A stretch of DNA of 42,260 nt from Saprospiraceae bacterium (GTDB taxonomy: Bacteria > Bacteroidota > Bacteroidia > Chitinophagales > Saprospiraceae), in NCBI GenBank assembly GCA_023268675.1, contig JALQTV010000003.1:1-42260 (forward strand). Direction: 5' to 3'. The notes beneath the pieces were generated by a model, which searched no databases, was not told the origin of the DNA, and saw only the letters and a list, made by a program, of their open reading frames with translations. This document shows positions 9,493 through 18,954 of the stretch, one piece after another; positions within the stretch are counted from its first letter, which is position 1; each line of letters begins with the position of its first letter. The position numbers and the translations under genes are program-made.

Positions 9493-9641
9493 CCGAATGG
9501 TACGAATGTTGAATCGCTTGCGTTTTTAGGAGCAAGTACCCTGTTTGGAAAATAATCAATAATGCGGCAAAGCCGTTTCCCATAATACAGGAAAAAAGTT
9601 AATTTTACAGGAATTAATTCATTTGTATCAATCAGAAGAAA

Positions 9642-10121
9642 TTGGAACACAGCATACATCAATTCAGTTTGGAGGGTATAGGCGGAGAGCGAATTGAGTT
9701 TGCTTCGTTCAAAGGCAAAAAGTTAATTGTTGTCAACGTTGCATCAGCCTGTGGCTACACCCCACAGTACCAGCAACTGCAAGAACTCTACGAGAAGTTT
9801 GAAGATAAATTGGTCATTGTAGGTATCCCCTGTAATGACTTCGGAGGACAAGAGCCCGGTGATAATCAACAAATAAAGACCTTTTGCAGTACGCGGTATG
9901 GTGTCAGTTTCCCCATGGCTGCCAAAATTTCCATCAAAGGCCCGGATGCCCACCCTCTCTATCAGTGGTTGGGTAGTAAGGCACTCAATGGAAAAATGGA
10001 TACACAGGTTCGCTGGAATTTCCACAAATACCTGCTTGACGAAAAGGGAGTATTGGTTCAAAGTCTTCCTTCAGCAGTAGAACCTTTCGATGAGGTAATC
10101 CTCAACTGGCTACAACCTTAA
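9642..10121 (+). CDS. Glutathione peroxidase family protein (Cys type)
   Basis: VVNVASACGYTPQYQQLQELYEKF, GIPCNDFGGQEPG, VRWNFHKYLLDEKG: catalytic C/Q/W/N tetrad present; TTG start. Confidence 0.92.
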   Translation: MEHSIHQFSLEGIGGERIEFASFKGKKLIVVNVASACGYTPQYQQLQELYEKFEDKLVIVGIPCNDFGGQEPGDNQQIKTFCSTRYGVSFPMAAKISIKGPDAHPLYQWLGSKALNGKMDTQVRWNFHKYLLDEKGVLVQSLPSAVEPFDEVILNWLQP

Positions 10122-10164
10122 TTTTGCACTCCTTTCTTCTGCCGGTACAGTAGATTGAGTACCT

Positions 10165-11334
10165 ATGCAGTTTGCAGCTATTCCGGGATACGACAGACAA
10201 AAGGCCAATCTCAGCCAAATGGTGAGAGAAGACAGGCTCCCTCACGCCCTGATACTGGCGGGACCTGAAGGCAATGGCAAACTTGCCCTTGCTCTTGCAT
10301 TGGCTCAGTTCGTACTTTGCCGCAACCCGTCAGAAAGTGATTCCTGTGGTGCCTGCCCCTCCTGCAGCAAAGCAAATCGCTATATCCACCCCGATATTCA
10401 CTTTTCTTTTCCCACGATAGGTTCCAATGTAGTCAGCGATATGCACCTGCCGGAATGGAGAGAAGCACTCAACTATTCGCCCTGGTTAAGTAAAAATTTT
10501 TGGGCGACAGCCCTGGCGGGCGAAAAAGAAGGAGGCAACAAGCAACTGAACCTCAACAAGGAAGAGTGTAATAAGATCATACAAAAACTGAGTTTTAAGA
10601 GTTTTGAATCAGGCTACAAGGTGCTGATCCAATGGCTTCCCGAACACCTGGGCAACGAGGGCAACCGCCTGCTCAAACTGATTGAAGAGCCGCCTGAAAA
10701 AACGCTGATCATTTTTGTAACCGAACAGACAGACCAGATCTTGCCTACCCTGATCTCGCGATGTCAGTTGATCAAAATTCCGGCATTCAGCTACGAAATC
10801 ATCTACCAATACCTGAAAGATAAGTTAGGGGTTGCGGAGAGTGAAGCGCAAACGATAGCCTTCATGGCAGACGGGAACCTTTTCGAGGCCATGCAGATCG
10901 CGGAGGCCAGAACAAGCGATGAGGCCCGCGCTTTTCTAGAGTGGCTGCGAGCTTGCTACAAGGGCATTCCCGCAGGAATGATCCATCAGGTAGAGGAAAT
11001 ATGCACGGGCAGCAAAGAAGCTCAGAAACAATTTTTGTTTTACGGCATCCACTTTTTCGGGGAGGTTTTGAAACAAAAATATGCAAAAGACCTGGCAGTG
11101 CAATTAAATGCTGAGGCCACCAAAACCGCAGAGAACCTGGCCGGGTTGTTGGAGGTAGATCAAATTGATCGCATCCTGCAGCTGTTCAATGATCGCTTTT
11201 TTTATCTTGAGCGGAATGCCAATGAAAAACTGCTTTTCCTGGATCTCAGCATCAAGGTGAAAAAGGTCTTCCGAAAAGAAAATTTTGCAGACATATTCGA
11301 ACAACCTCTTACGGGGTTGCTAAACATAAAGTGA
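10165..11334 (+). CDS. holB: DNA polymerase III subunit delta'
   Basis: PHALILAGPEGNGKLALALALAQFVLC, zinc-binding CGACPSCSKANRYIHPDIHF, GNRLLKLIEEPPEKTLIIFVTEQTDQILPTLISRCQ. Confidence 0.9.
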   Translation: MQFAAIPGYDRQKANLSQMVREDRLPHALILAGPEGNGKLALALALAQFVLCRNPSESDSCGACPSCSKANRYIHPDIHFSFPTIGSNVVSDMHLPEWREALNYSPWLSKNFWATALAGEKEGGNKQLNLNKEECNKIIQKLSFKSFESGYKVLIQWLPEHLGNEGNRLLKLIEEPPEKTLIIFVTEQTDQILPTLISRCQLIKIPAFSYEIIYQYLKDKLGVAESEAQTIAFMADGNLFEAMQIAEARTSDEARAFLEWLRACYKGIPAGMIHQVEEICTGSKEAQKQFLFYGIHFFGEVLKQKYAKDLAVQLNAEATKTAENLAGLLEVDQIDRILQLFNDRFFYLERNANEKLLFLDLSIKVKKVFRKENFADIFEQPLTGLLNIK

Positions 11335-11358
11335 GTTGTTAATTAAAATTTCGATTAG

Positions 11359-12603
11359 ATGGGATGCATAGGATGTACGGTGAGTGTTTCCAATGGCGAT
11401 ATAAAGGGCTGTGGCAGCAATGGTGCCTGCCAATCCGGTACCTGCAACAGACTAAATACCTTTGACTGGCTGGCGCGCTACGAGATCGACGAACCGGATG
11501 GTTTCAATATCGTGGAAGTGAGTTTCAAAAACGGTGCCCGAAAGGGTTTTTACATCAACGGGCAGCATACCAGAGCAATTACGGGAGATCATGTGGTGGT
11601 AGAAACCGCCAATGGGTATGATATCGGGGCTATTTCTCTTTCGGGAGATCTGGTGCGCCTGCAAATGAAAAAGAAGAGCGTTACGGAAGACAGTGTGATT
11701 CACAGTGTACTGCGCAAAGCCAACCAACGTGACCTGGAAAAACTACAGGAGGCACGGGATTTGGAAGTTTCCACCATGGTTAAGGCTCGCGTAATAGCCC
11801 GCACCCTGGGTCTGGAAATGAAAATCGGTGATGTGGAATACCAGGGCGATAAGCGCAAGGCTACTTTTTACTACACAGCAGACGGGAGAGTGGATTTCAG
11901 GGAACTGATCCGTCATTTTGCCAAGGATTTTAAGGTGAAAATAGAAATGCGTCAGATCGGAGCCAGACAGGAGTCTGCCCGCATCGGCGGATTGGGATCC
12001 TGCGGACGGGAACTCTGCTGTTCGACCTGGTTGTCTGACTTCAAATCGGTTTCTACAGCAGCAGCGCGCTATCAAAACCTGGCGATCAATCAGGCCAAAC
12101 TTTCCGGCCAGTGCGGCCGTCTCAAGTGTTGCCTGAACTATGAACTCGATACTTATATGGAAGCCATCGATGCATTCCCCGACCATGCAGAAAAACTGGA
12201 AACGGAGAAGGGCAGGGTAGTGCTTGTCAAAACCGATATTTTCAAAGGCTTGATGTATTATGCCTATGAATCCGATGGTGGACGGGGCAAATTTTATCCC
12301 CTGGAATTGGAGCGCGTGCGCATGGTGGCTGAAATGAACAAAAAAGGACAGAAGCCGGTTGATCTTGAATCAATCGAGTTGAATGTTGCTACGACAGAGG
12401 AAAAGATGGATTACGAGGATGTGACGGGCGCGATAGACCTTCCGGAAGAAAAGAGAAACCGCAACAAAAAGCGCAGAAAAAACAGGCAAAAACCGAGAAA
12501 ACCCGAAGGCAATACGCCACCGATGAATCAAGGTCGCAAAAACAACAATAACACTAATAGCAACCCAAACAACAATAAAAACAACAGAGGACCCAAAAAA
12601 TAA
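11359..12603 (+). CDS. ricT: PSP1 domain protein, RicT-like
   Basis: PSP1 C-terminal signature RIGGLGSCGRELCCSTWLSDFKSVS...NQAKLSGQCGRLKCCLNYE. Confidence 0.88.
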   Translation: MGCIGCTVSVSNGDIKGCGSNGACQSGTCNRLNTFDWLARYEIDEPDGFNIVEVSFKNGARKGFYINGQHTRAITGDHVVVETANGYDIGAISLSGDLVRLQMKKKSVTEDSVIHSVLRKANQRDLEKLQEARDLEVSTMVKARVIARTLGLEMKIGDVEYQGDKRKATFYYTADGRVDFRELIRHFAKDFKVKIEMRQIGARQESARIGGLGSCGRELCCSTWLSDFKSVSTAAARYQNLAINQAKLSGQCGRLKCCLNYELDTYMEAIDAFPDHAEKLETEKGRVVLVKTDIFKGLMYYAYESDGGRGKFYPLELERVRMVAEMNKKGQKPVDLESIELNVATTEEKMDYEDVTGAIDLPEEKRNRNKKRRKNRQKPRKPEGNTPPMNQGRKNNNNTNSNPNNNKNNRGPKK

Positions 12604-12639
12604 TTCCCCTTTTTTAAAAGTTGAAAAATAAATAAAACC

Positions 12640-14043
12640 ATGAATTACGATGTGACAGTCATCGGCTCCGGCCCCGGAGGTTATGTAGCAGCTATCCGAT
12701 GTGCGCAACTCGGTCTGAAAACAGCCATTGTCGAGCGCTACAGCACCTTGGGAGGTACCTGCCTCAATGTAGGTTGTATTCCATCCAAGGCCTTGCTGGA
12801 CTCTTCTGAGCACTACCACAATGCCAAAGAAAAGTTTGCTACCCACGGGATTCACCTGAAAGACCTGACAGTGGACATGCCGCAGATGATCAGCAGGAAA
12901 GACGAGGTGGTGGATCAGACTGTCAAGGGCCTGGATTTTTTGATGAAAAAAAATAAAATTGACGTTTTTCAAGGACACGGAACCTTTGTGAGCGCCAACC
13001 AGATAGAAGTAAACAAGGCAGATGGCAGCAAGGAAACCATCCAGACGGCCAAAGCCATCATTGCAACGGGATCCAAACCCATCACACCGGCGAGTTTCAA
13101 TTATGACAAAAAGCGCATCATCACTTCTACTGAAGCACTCAACATCAAAGAAGTACCTGAAAAAATGGTCGTCATCGGTGGGGGAGTGATTGGACTGGAG
13201 TTAGGTTCGGTTTATGCCCGCCTGGGTACTTCGGTTGAAGTAGTCGAATTCCTCGACAGCATCATCCCGGGTATGGACAAAGATTGTGGCAAAGAACTCA
13301 TGCGTTCGCTGAAAAAGCTGGGCGTAACTTTCCACCTGAAACACATGGTAACCACCGTAGAAAATACCGGCGATAAGGTCAAAGTGGGTGTCAAATCCAA
13401 AGACGGAGACAAAACTTTCGACATCGAAGCCGATTACTGCCTGGTCGCCATCGGCAGAAGGCCTTACACCGACAAGCTCGGCCTTGAAAATATAGGTGTC
13501 GAGAAAGACGAAAAGGGCCGGATCAAGGTAGATCATCATCTGCAAACCAGCGTTCCGGGCATCTACGCCATCGGCGATGTGATCGAGGGAGCCATGCTGG
13601 CACACAAAGCAGAAGAAGAGGGGGTTTTTGTAGCAGAAGTGATGGCCGGCCAAAAGCCTCATATCGATTATAATTTGATTCCCGGAGTAGTATATACCTG
13701 GCCTGAAGTAGCAGGGGTCGGTAAAACCGAAACCCAGCTCAAAGAGGAAGGACGCGCATACAAGGTGGGTAAATTTCCCTTCAAAGCACTGGGTCGCGCC
13801 CGTGCCAGCATGGATACTGACGGGATGATCAAGGTGTTGGCAGACAAAGCTACCGATGAAATCCTGGGCGTTCACATGGTCGGCCCCCGCGTAGCAGATG
13901 TCATCGCTGAAGCCGTTGCCCTGATGGAGTTCCGCGCCTCTGCCGAAGATGCTTCCCGCATGAGCCACGCTCACCCCACTTATACCGAAGCACTCAAAGA
14001 AGCAGCACTGGCGGCTACGGATAATCGGGCGTTGCACGTCTGA
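12640..14043 (+). CDS. lpdA: Dihydrolipoyl dehydrogenase
   Basis: VIGSGPGGYVAAIRCAQLG, GGTCLNVGCIPSKALLDSS redox disulfide, C-term MSHAHPTYTEALKEAA. Confidence 0.96.
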   Translation: MNYDVTVIGSGPGGYVAAIRCAQLGLKTAIVERYSTLGGTCLNVGCIPSKALLDSSEHYHNAKEKFATHGIHLKDLTVDMPQMISRKDEVVDQTVKGLDFLMKKNKIDVFQGHGTFVSANQIEVNKADGSKETIQTAKAIIATGSKPITPASFNYDKKRIITSTEALNIKEVPEKMVVIGGGVIGLELGSVYARLGTSVEVVEFLDSIIPGMDKDCGKELMRSLKKLGVTFHLKHMVTTVENTGDKVKVGVKSKDGDKTFDIEADYCLVAIGRRPYTDKLGLENIGVEKDEKGRIKVDHHLQTSVPGIYAIGDVIEGAMLAHKAEEEGVFVAEVMAGQKPHIDYNLIPGVVYTWPEVAGVGKTETQLKEEGRAYKVGKFPFKALGRARASMDTDGMIKVLADKATDEILGVHMVGPRVADVIAEAVALMEFRASAEDASRMSHAHPTYTEALKEAALAATDNRALHV

Positions 14044-14072
14044 GAGCTAGATTAAAAAATAAAACTGATTTG

Positions 14073-14110
14073 CTTTGCGTGAACCTCAAGTCATAATGGT
14101 TCACGCAAAG
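14073..14110. terminator. 13-bp perfect hairpin between convergent lpdA and rsmI, possible bidirectional terminator
   Basis: ctttgcgtgaacc (14073-14085), 12-nt loop, ggttcacgcaaag (14098-14110); no long T tract on the right. Confidence 0.5.
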
Positions 14111-14252
14111 TTTATCTGGACACTGCTAATACTTTTCAGGCTCTTTGGGCTTGGGGAATAAATAGTTGAATATCAAGAATTTAATTTCTTTGTGTGTTCC
14201 CTTGTGTCGTAGTGGTTTCAATATCCCCCCAATCCAGCAAATATTGTATTTG

Positions 14253-14927
14253 CTATCTCCCACTCACCACTACCACGATCTCACCCCTGACTTTAGCCTG
14301 ACTGCCATAATGGGCGATCAGATCGGCCAGGGTATCGGTGCGGACTTCTTCGTGTATTTTGGTGAGTTCACGGGCTACACAGGCCAGGCGTTCGGGGCCA
14401 CAGTGCTCTGCCAGTTGCTCCAGGCACTTGACCAGCCGGTGGGGCGATTCGTATAGGATGAAGGTATGGTTCAGTTCTGATAATATTTTGAGGCGGGTTT
14501 GCCGGCCTTTTTTGTGGGGGAGGAAGCCCTCAAAGAAAAATTTATCGCAGGGGAGACCGGAGGCTACCAGGGCGGGTACGAAGGCAGTAGGGCCGGGCAG
14601 GCATTCGGTGACGATGCCTTTTTCGCGGCAAGCGCGCACCAACAGAAACCCAGGATCAGAAATTCCCGGGGTACCTGCATCGGATACCAGTGCAATGTTG
14701 GTACCGGCTTCGATCTGGGCGACGAAGTGATCTACGGACTGGTGTTCGTTGAAAGCATGGTAGGCCTTGACAGGCGTAGCAATTTGAAAATGCTGGAGAA
14801 GCTTGTGCGTCACCCGGGTATCTTCTGCCAGGATCAGTTGCACTTCGCCCAAGACCCGCAAGGCCCGTAGGGTGATGTCTTCGAGATTGCCCAGCGGGGT
14901 AGGCACGATGTACAGTCTGGCGGTCAA
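14253..14927 (-). CDS. rsmI: 16S rRNA (cytidine(1402)-2'-O)-methyltransferase
   Basis: LYIVPTPLGNLEDITLRALRVLGEVQLILAEDTRVTHKLLQHF, ALVSDAGTPGISDPGFLLVRAC. Confidence 0.95.
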   Translation of the reverse strand: MTARLYIVPTPLGNLEDITLRALRVLGEVQLILAEDTRVTHKLLQHFQIATPVKAYHAFNEHQSVDHFVAQIEAGTNIALVSDAGTPGISDPGFLLVRACREKGIVTECLPGPTAFVPALVASGLPCDKFFFEGFLPHKKGRQTRLKILSELNHTFILYESPHRLVKCLEQLAEHCGPERLACVARELTKIHEEVRTDTLADLIAHYGSQAKVRGEIVVVVSGR

Positions 14928-14939
14928 GGCAGGACGGAT

Positions 14940-15191
14940 TTATACAGCCTGGATGGAAAAAGTATAGGTCTCCATGATCAGGTTGGCCAGGAGTTTTTCA
15001 CAGGCATTTTTGACCTTGTCGGAAGCTTCGGCTTCGGAGTCTGCTTCTACGGTCATGGATACGTGTTTTCCTATCCGCACATCTGCTACGTCGTGAATGT
15101 TGATGTGTTTCAGGTTTTTGGCTACCGTTTTGCCCTGAGGATCCAGCAATTCTTTGTGGGGCATGATATCGATTTCTGCAATAAATTTCAT
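14940..15191 (-). CDS. purS: Phosphoribosylformylglycinamidine synthase subunit PurS
   Basis: 83 aa; IDIMPHKELLDPQGKTVAKNLKHINIHDVADVRIGKHVSM...ACEKLLANLIMETY. Confidence 0.9.
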   Translation of the reverse strand: MKFIAEIDIMPHKELLDPQGKTVAKNLKHINIHDVADVRIGKHVSMTVEADSEAEASDKVKNACEKLLANLIMETYTFSIQAV

Positions 15192-15877
15192 AGACGAGGA
15201 CTTAAAGATTGAATTAGGGATAGAAAAATATACAGCATGATGATCGGCGCCGGTGCCAGCAATCGTAACACAAGTGCCAGCACAACAGCTAACAGCACAA
15301 AGATAATTTTTATCTCATTTCCGGACCATCGCAACTGTTGAATTTTCAGACTGAACATGGGCAGCTTGCTCAGCAGGAGGAAAGAAAAGAGGAATACGAC
15401 ACCGACAAAGAAGCTTTCTGAAGAGAAAAACAGTTCTATCCAATTTGGCAGGGGATCGGGAAACAATAGCCAGGAGCCAAAAAACAAGGCGCTGGCAGGA
15501 GAAGCCAGTCCCTTAAATTCGTAAGACTGTTCCGGATCCAGGTTGAATTTGGCAAGGCGGAAAGCGGTAGCTACAGGGAGCAAAAAGGCAAGCCAACTGA
15601 GGGCCGTTCCCGGATGTTGAAGCTGCCAGAAATGAAAGATGATGAGGCCCGGCAGCCAACCAAAACTGACCACATCAGCCAGGGAATCCAGCTGTTTGCC
15701 CAGTTCGCTGGGGGCATTGAGCAGGCGGGCACTGGCGCCGTCGAGAAAATCTGCCAGAAGTGCCAGTGCCATAAAAAGGAAGGCGCGCTCGTATGTTCCA
15801 TTGAAGACCATGATGGAAGCCAGGCAGCCAAAATAGAGGTTCAAACCCGTGATAATATTCGGTATCGATTTTATCAT
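15188..15877 (-). CDS. pssA: CDP-diacylglycerol--serine O-phosphatidyltransferase
   Basis: ALLADFLDGASARLLNAPSELGKQLDSLADVVSFG (CDP-alcohol phosphatidyltransferase motif); 4-bp overlap with purS. Confidence 0.92.
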   Translation of the reverse strand: MIKSIPNIITGLNLYFGCLASIMVFNGTYERAFLFMALALLADFLDGASARLLNAPSELGKQLDSLADVVSFGWLPGLIIFHFWQLQHPGTALSWLAFLLPVATAFRLAKFNLDPEQSYEFKGLASPASALFFGSWLLFPDPLPNWIELFFSSESFFVGVVFLFSFLLLSKLPMFSLKIQQLRWSGNEIKIIFVLLAVVLALVLRLLAPAPIIMLYIFLSLIQSLSPRL

Positions 15878-16022
15878 GCAATGCTGTTTGCCTGCAAATT
15901 TCTATATTTCTATGCACTCGGAAGCAGATTTCTGTTTATTTGTGCGGAATTACCGCTTTTATGCACATTGGCTGTTATGTCAATGCGTTTCTTTAGTTAA
16001 TTTTGAACGATAAACTGGATCT

Positions 16023-16613
16023 ATGGCAGGTATGGTAAAGGCTTGGTTTTTCTTCGGCATGCTTGTGCTGGCACTTGCCTGTACGCAGGAAGAGGTGTCG
16101 GATGACTGGCTGAAGGAACTGGATTTGAGCAAGGAGGTAGCCGAGGAGGTAGAAATTCTGTACAGCGACTCTGCCAAAGTGCGGGTGCGTATTACCGGTC
16201 CGCGCATGGATTACCTGGCCGATCGGGCCAATCCCGTGCAGGAGTTTCCGAAAGGAGTATTCGTGGAGTTTTATGACGAGGACCTAAACGTGACCAGCAC
16301 GCTTTCCGGAAATTTCGCGCAGCGCTTTGAAAACAAAAACCTGATCATTGTGAGGGATAGCGTTGTCTGGCAAAGCAATGAGGGCGAAAAACTGGAAAGC
16401 GAGGAGTTGATCTGGGACGAACAGGAGCAGCGGGTTTACACCCAAAAATTTGCGCGCATCACCCGGGAGGACGAGGTCATTTACGGTTATGGTTTTGAAG
16501 CCACGCAAAACTTCAAGGATGCCAGGATCAAAGCTGTCACGGGAAGAATAAAAGTGAAGGACATGGAATCGGGCCCTGCCGATTCGTCGCCAACAAATAA
16601 TATTGTCGAATAA
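16023..16613 (+). CDS. lptC: LPS export ABC transporter periplasmic protein LptC (lipoprotein form)
   Basis: LVLALAC lipobox; MDYLADRANPVQEFPKGVFVEFYDEDLNVTSTLSGNFAQRFENKNLIIVRDSVVW typical LptC. Confidence 0.87.
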   Translation: MAGMVKAWFFFGMLVLALACTQEEVSDDWLKELDLSKEVAEEVEILYSDSAKVRVRITGPRMDYLADRANPVQEFPKGVFVEFYDEDLNVTSTLSGNFAQRFENKNLIIVRDSVVWQSNEGEKLESEELIWDEQEQRVYTQKFARITREDEVIYGYGFEATQNFKDARIKAVTGRIKVKDMESGPADSSPTNNIVE

Positions 16614-17875
16614 TGACTATAGCAACCATTGTCTTTGCACTCGGATTGTCTGCCGTTTTTTCGGGATCAGAAATTGCCTTCATTTCTGCCAACAAACTGC
16701 GGATGGAATTGCTCAAAAAGAAGGGGGGCAGAAGGGCGAAGATTTTAGCGGATTTTTTTGAAAACCCTTCCAACTTCCTGGGGGTCATGCTCGTGGGCAA
16801 CAACATCGCCCTGGTGGTGTTTACGGCTTTGATTACGGGATTGTTTGCCCCCTGGATAGACTGGATGGTAGGCGAAGGACTGCTCTCTCTCTTGCTAAAC
16901 ACCCTGCTGATCACCATCATTGTGCTGATTTTCGGCGAATTTCTTCCCAAAACACTGTTCCGGCTTTACGCCAATGAGGTGCTGGTATTGTTGGCTTACC
17001 CGCTGAAGGTACTTCAGTGGATATTGGCGATACCTGCGTATATCACCCTGGCACTGGCTAATTTTGTCATAAAAATCGTTTTCAAAGCGCCGGTGTACGA
17101 ACCCAGTCAGGTATTTACGCGGCTGGATCTGGAAGAATTGATCATGGATCCTCGTAGTTCAGAGTCAGAAGAGGAGATAGACAAAGAACTTTTTGGCAAG
17201 GCCCTGAATTTGAGAGATGTACGCGTACGAGACTGCATGGTCCCTCGTACCGAAATCGAATACATAGATCAGACAGCCGACCTGCAGGAACTGGAGCAAT
17301 TGTTTCGGGAAACCAAACTTTCCCGCATCATCGTGGTCGAAAACGATGTGGACAATGTCCTGGGATACGTACACCACCAGCAGTTGTTGAAAGATCCGGA
17401 GAGCGTAGCGAAGCTGATTCTTCCCATTCCTTTTGTGCCGGAGGTCATGCGCGTATCCGAACTGCTCAACCGCTTCATCAAACAGCGCATCAACATCGCC
17501 TGTGTGGTGGATGAATTCGGAGGCATCGCAGGTCTGATTACGCTGGAGGACATTCTGGAAGAACTCTTCGGGGAGATCGAAGACGAGCACGATCAGGAGG
17601 AATACGTCGAAACACGCGTATCAGAAAATGAGTATATTTTTTCGGGGAGACTGGAAATTGACTACCTCAATGAAAAATACGAAGAACTGTCCTTCCCGGA
17701 GGGAGACTATCACACCTTGTCGGGGTACCTGGTTACAACAGTTGAAACCATACCGGAACAGGGAGCGGAAATCGAACTCGATGGCTATCGGTTTATCCTG
17801 GAACTGGTCAGCGATACCAAAATAGAAACGATACGAGTCATCAAACTATCGGATAATACGACACAGGTGTCCTGA
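16613..17875 (+). CDS. CNNM/HlyC-CorC family protein (DUF21 + CBS + CorC_HlyC)
   Basis: ALGLSAVFSGSEIAFISANKLR; VRDCMVPRTEIEYID; CVVDEFGGIAGLITLEDILEELFGEIEDEHD. Confidence 0.92.
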   Translation: MTIATIVFALGLSAVFSGSEIAFISANKLRMELLKKKGGRRAKILADFFENPSNFLGVMLVGNNIALVVFTALITGLFAPWIDWMVGEGLLSLLLNTLLITIIVLIFGEFLPKTLFRLYANEVLVLLAYPLKVLQWILAIPAYITLALANFVIKIVFKAPVYEPSQVFTRLDLEELIMDPRSSESEEEIDKELFGKALNLRDVRVRDCMVPRTEIEYIDQTADLQELEQLFRETKLSRIIVVENDVDNVLGYVHHQQLLKDPESVAKLILPIPFVPEVMRVSELLNRFIKQRINIACVVDEFGGIAGLITLEDILEELFGEIEDEHDQEEYVETRVSENEYIFSGRLEIDYLNEKYEELSFPEGDYHTLSGYLVTTVETIPEQGAEIELDGYRFILELVSDTKIETIRVIKLSDNTTQVS

Positions 17876-17907
17876 TCTGTGCTATTGCCAAAACGGATAA
17901 CTGGATT

Positions 17908-18942
17908 ATGAAAACAAGAGAGCTTCGCGTTCCTGAGCACTGGCATCGGATCAGGACCATTGACATGCACACGGGAGGAGAACCACTGAGGGTAATCCTG
18001 GATGGTTTTCCCGAACTTAGCGGAAATTCCGTACTGGAAAACCGCCGTATCCTGATGCAGGAATACGATTATCTGCGAAAAGCCTTGATGCACGAACCCA
18101 GAGGGCATGCCGACATGTACGGTTGCGTTCTTACCCCTCCCAATGACCCCGGAGCTGATTTTGGCATTATCTTTTTGCACAATGAGGGTTACAGTACCAT
18201 GTGCGGCCATGCTACCATTGCGATTGCGAAACTAGCCGTTATGATGGAATGGGTGCAAGTCACTGAGCCTTACACTTACCTGAAAATAGACGCACCCTGT
18301 GGCCGGCTTGATGTGTCGGTGCGGGTAGAAAATGGCGACGTGCAGTTTGCCCGGTTTCGGTGTGTTCCCTCTTTTGTGGTGGCACTGGACCAGCAGGTGG
18401 AGGTGCCAGGACTTGGAACGGTATCCTATGACCTGGCTTATGGCGGAGCTTTTTATGCCTATGTCAATGCCGAAGCTCTGAATTTACCGTTGGTTCCTGA
18501 GCGTTACAGTGAAATCATTCACAAAGGCATGGCCATCAAGCGGGCAGTGATGGCGGCTTCTTCCAGTGTCAGGCATCCTTTTGAAGAAGATCTCAGTTTC
18601 TTATATGGGACCATATTTATTGGAGGTCCGGTTACTCCCGGCGTTGACAGCCGCAATGTCTGCGTTTTTGCCGAAGGTGAAGTTGACAGAAGTCCTACGG
18701 GATCGGGCGTTTCAGGTCGATTGCCTTTGCATTATGCCAGAGGTGAGATTGGAATCGGAGAAACCATGAGTTTCGAGAGCATCCTGGGCAGCGTTTTCAA
18801 AGGAAAAATTGTAGAAGAGCAGGATTATGGTCCTTTCCGGGCTGTCATTCCGGAAGTGGAAGGCACGGCGTACATCACCGGCCGACATGAGTTTTTGATA
18901 GATCCGGATGATCCCTTCCGGCATGGGTTCTTCTTAAGATAA
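17908..18942 (+). CDS. Proline racemase superfamily protein, probable trans-3-hydroxy-L-proline dehydratase
   Basis: TIDMHTGGEPLRV, TMCGHATIAIAK (first catalytic Cys), DRSPTGSGVSGR (Thr at the second catalytic position instead of Cys). Confidence 0.85.
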   Translation: MKTRELRVPEHWHRIRTIDMHTGGEPLRVILDGFPELSGNSVLENRRILMQEYDYLRKALMHEPRGHADMYGCVLTPPNDPGADFGIIFLHNEGYSTMCGHATIAIAKLAVMMEWVQVTEPYTYLKIDAPCGRLDVSVRVENGDVQFARFRCVPSFVVALDQQVEVPGLGTVSYDLAYGGAFYAYVNAEALNLPLVPERYSEIIHKGMAIKRAVMAASSSVRHPFEEDLSFLYGTIFIGGPVTPGVDSRNVCVFAEGEVDRSPTGSGVSGRLPLHYARGEIGIGETMSFESILGSVFKGKIVEEQDYGPFRAVIPEVEGTAYITGRHEFLIDPDDPFRHGFFLR

Positions 18943-18954
18943 AGCGTATAGGAA

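Noticed and set aside
9642-10121. Possible selenocysteine in glutathione peroxidase
   Set aside because: The catalytic position is an ordinary Cys codon (ASACGYT); no in-frame TGA.
13201-14037. 278-aa minus-strand ORF opposite lpdA
   Set aside because: Antisense to the clear lpdA coding frame; no domain features.
14166-14456. 96-aa plus-strand ORF at the lpdA/rsmI junction
   Set aside because: Mostly antisense to rsmI; no domain, likely spurious.
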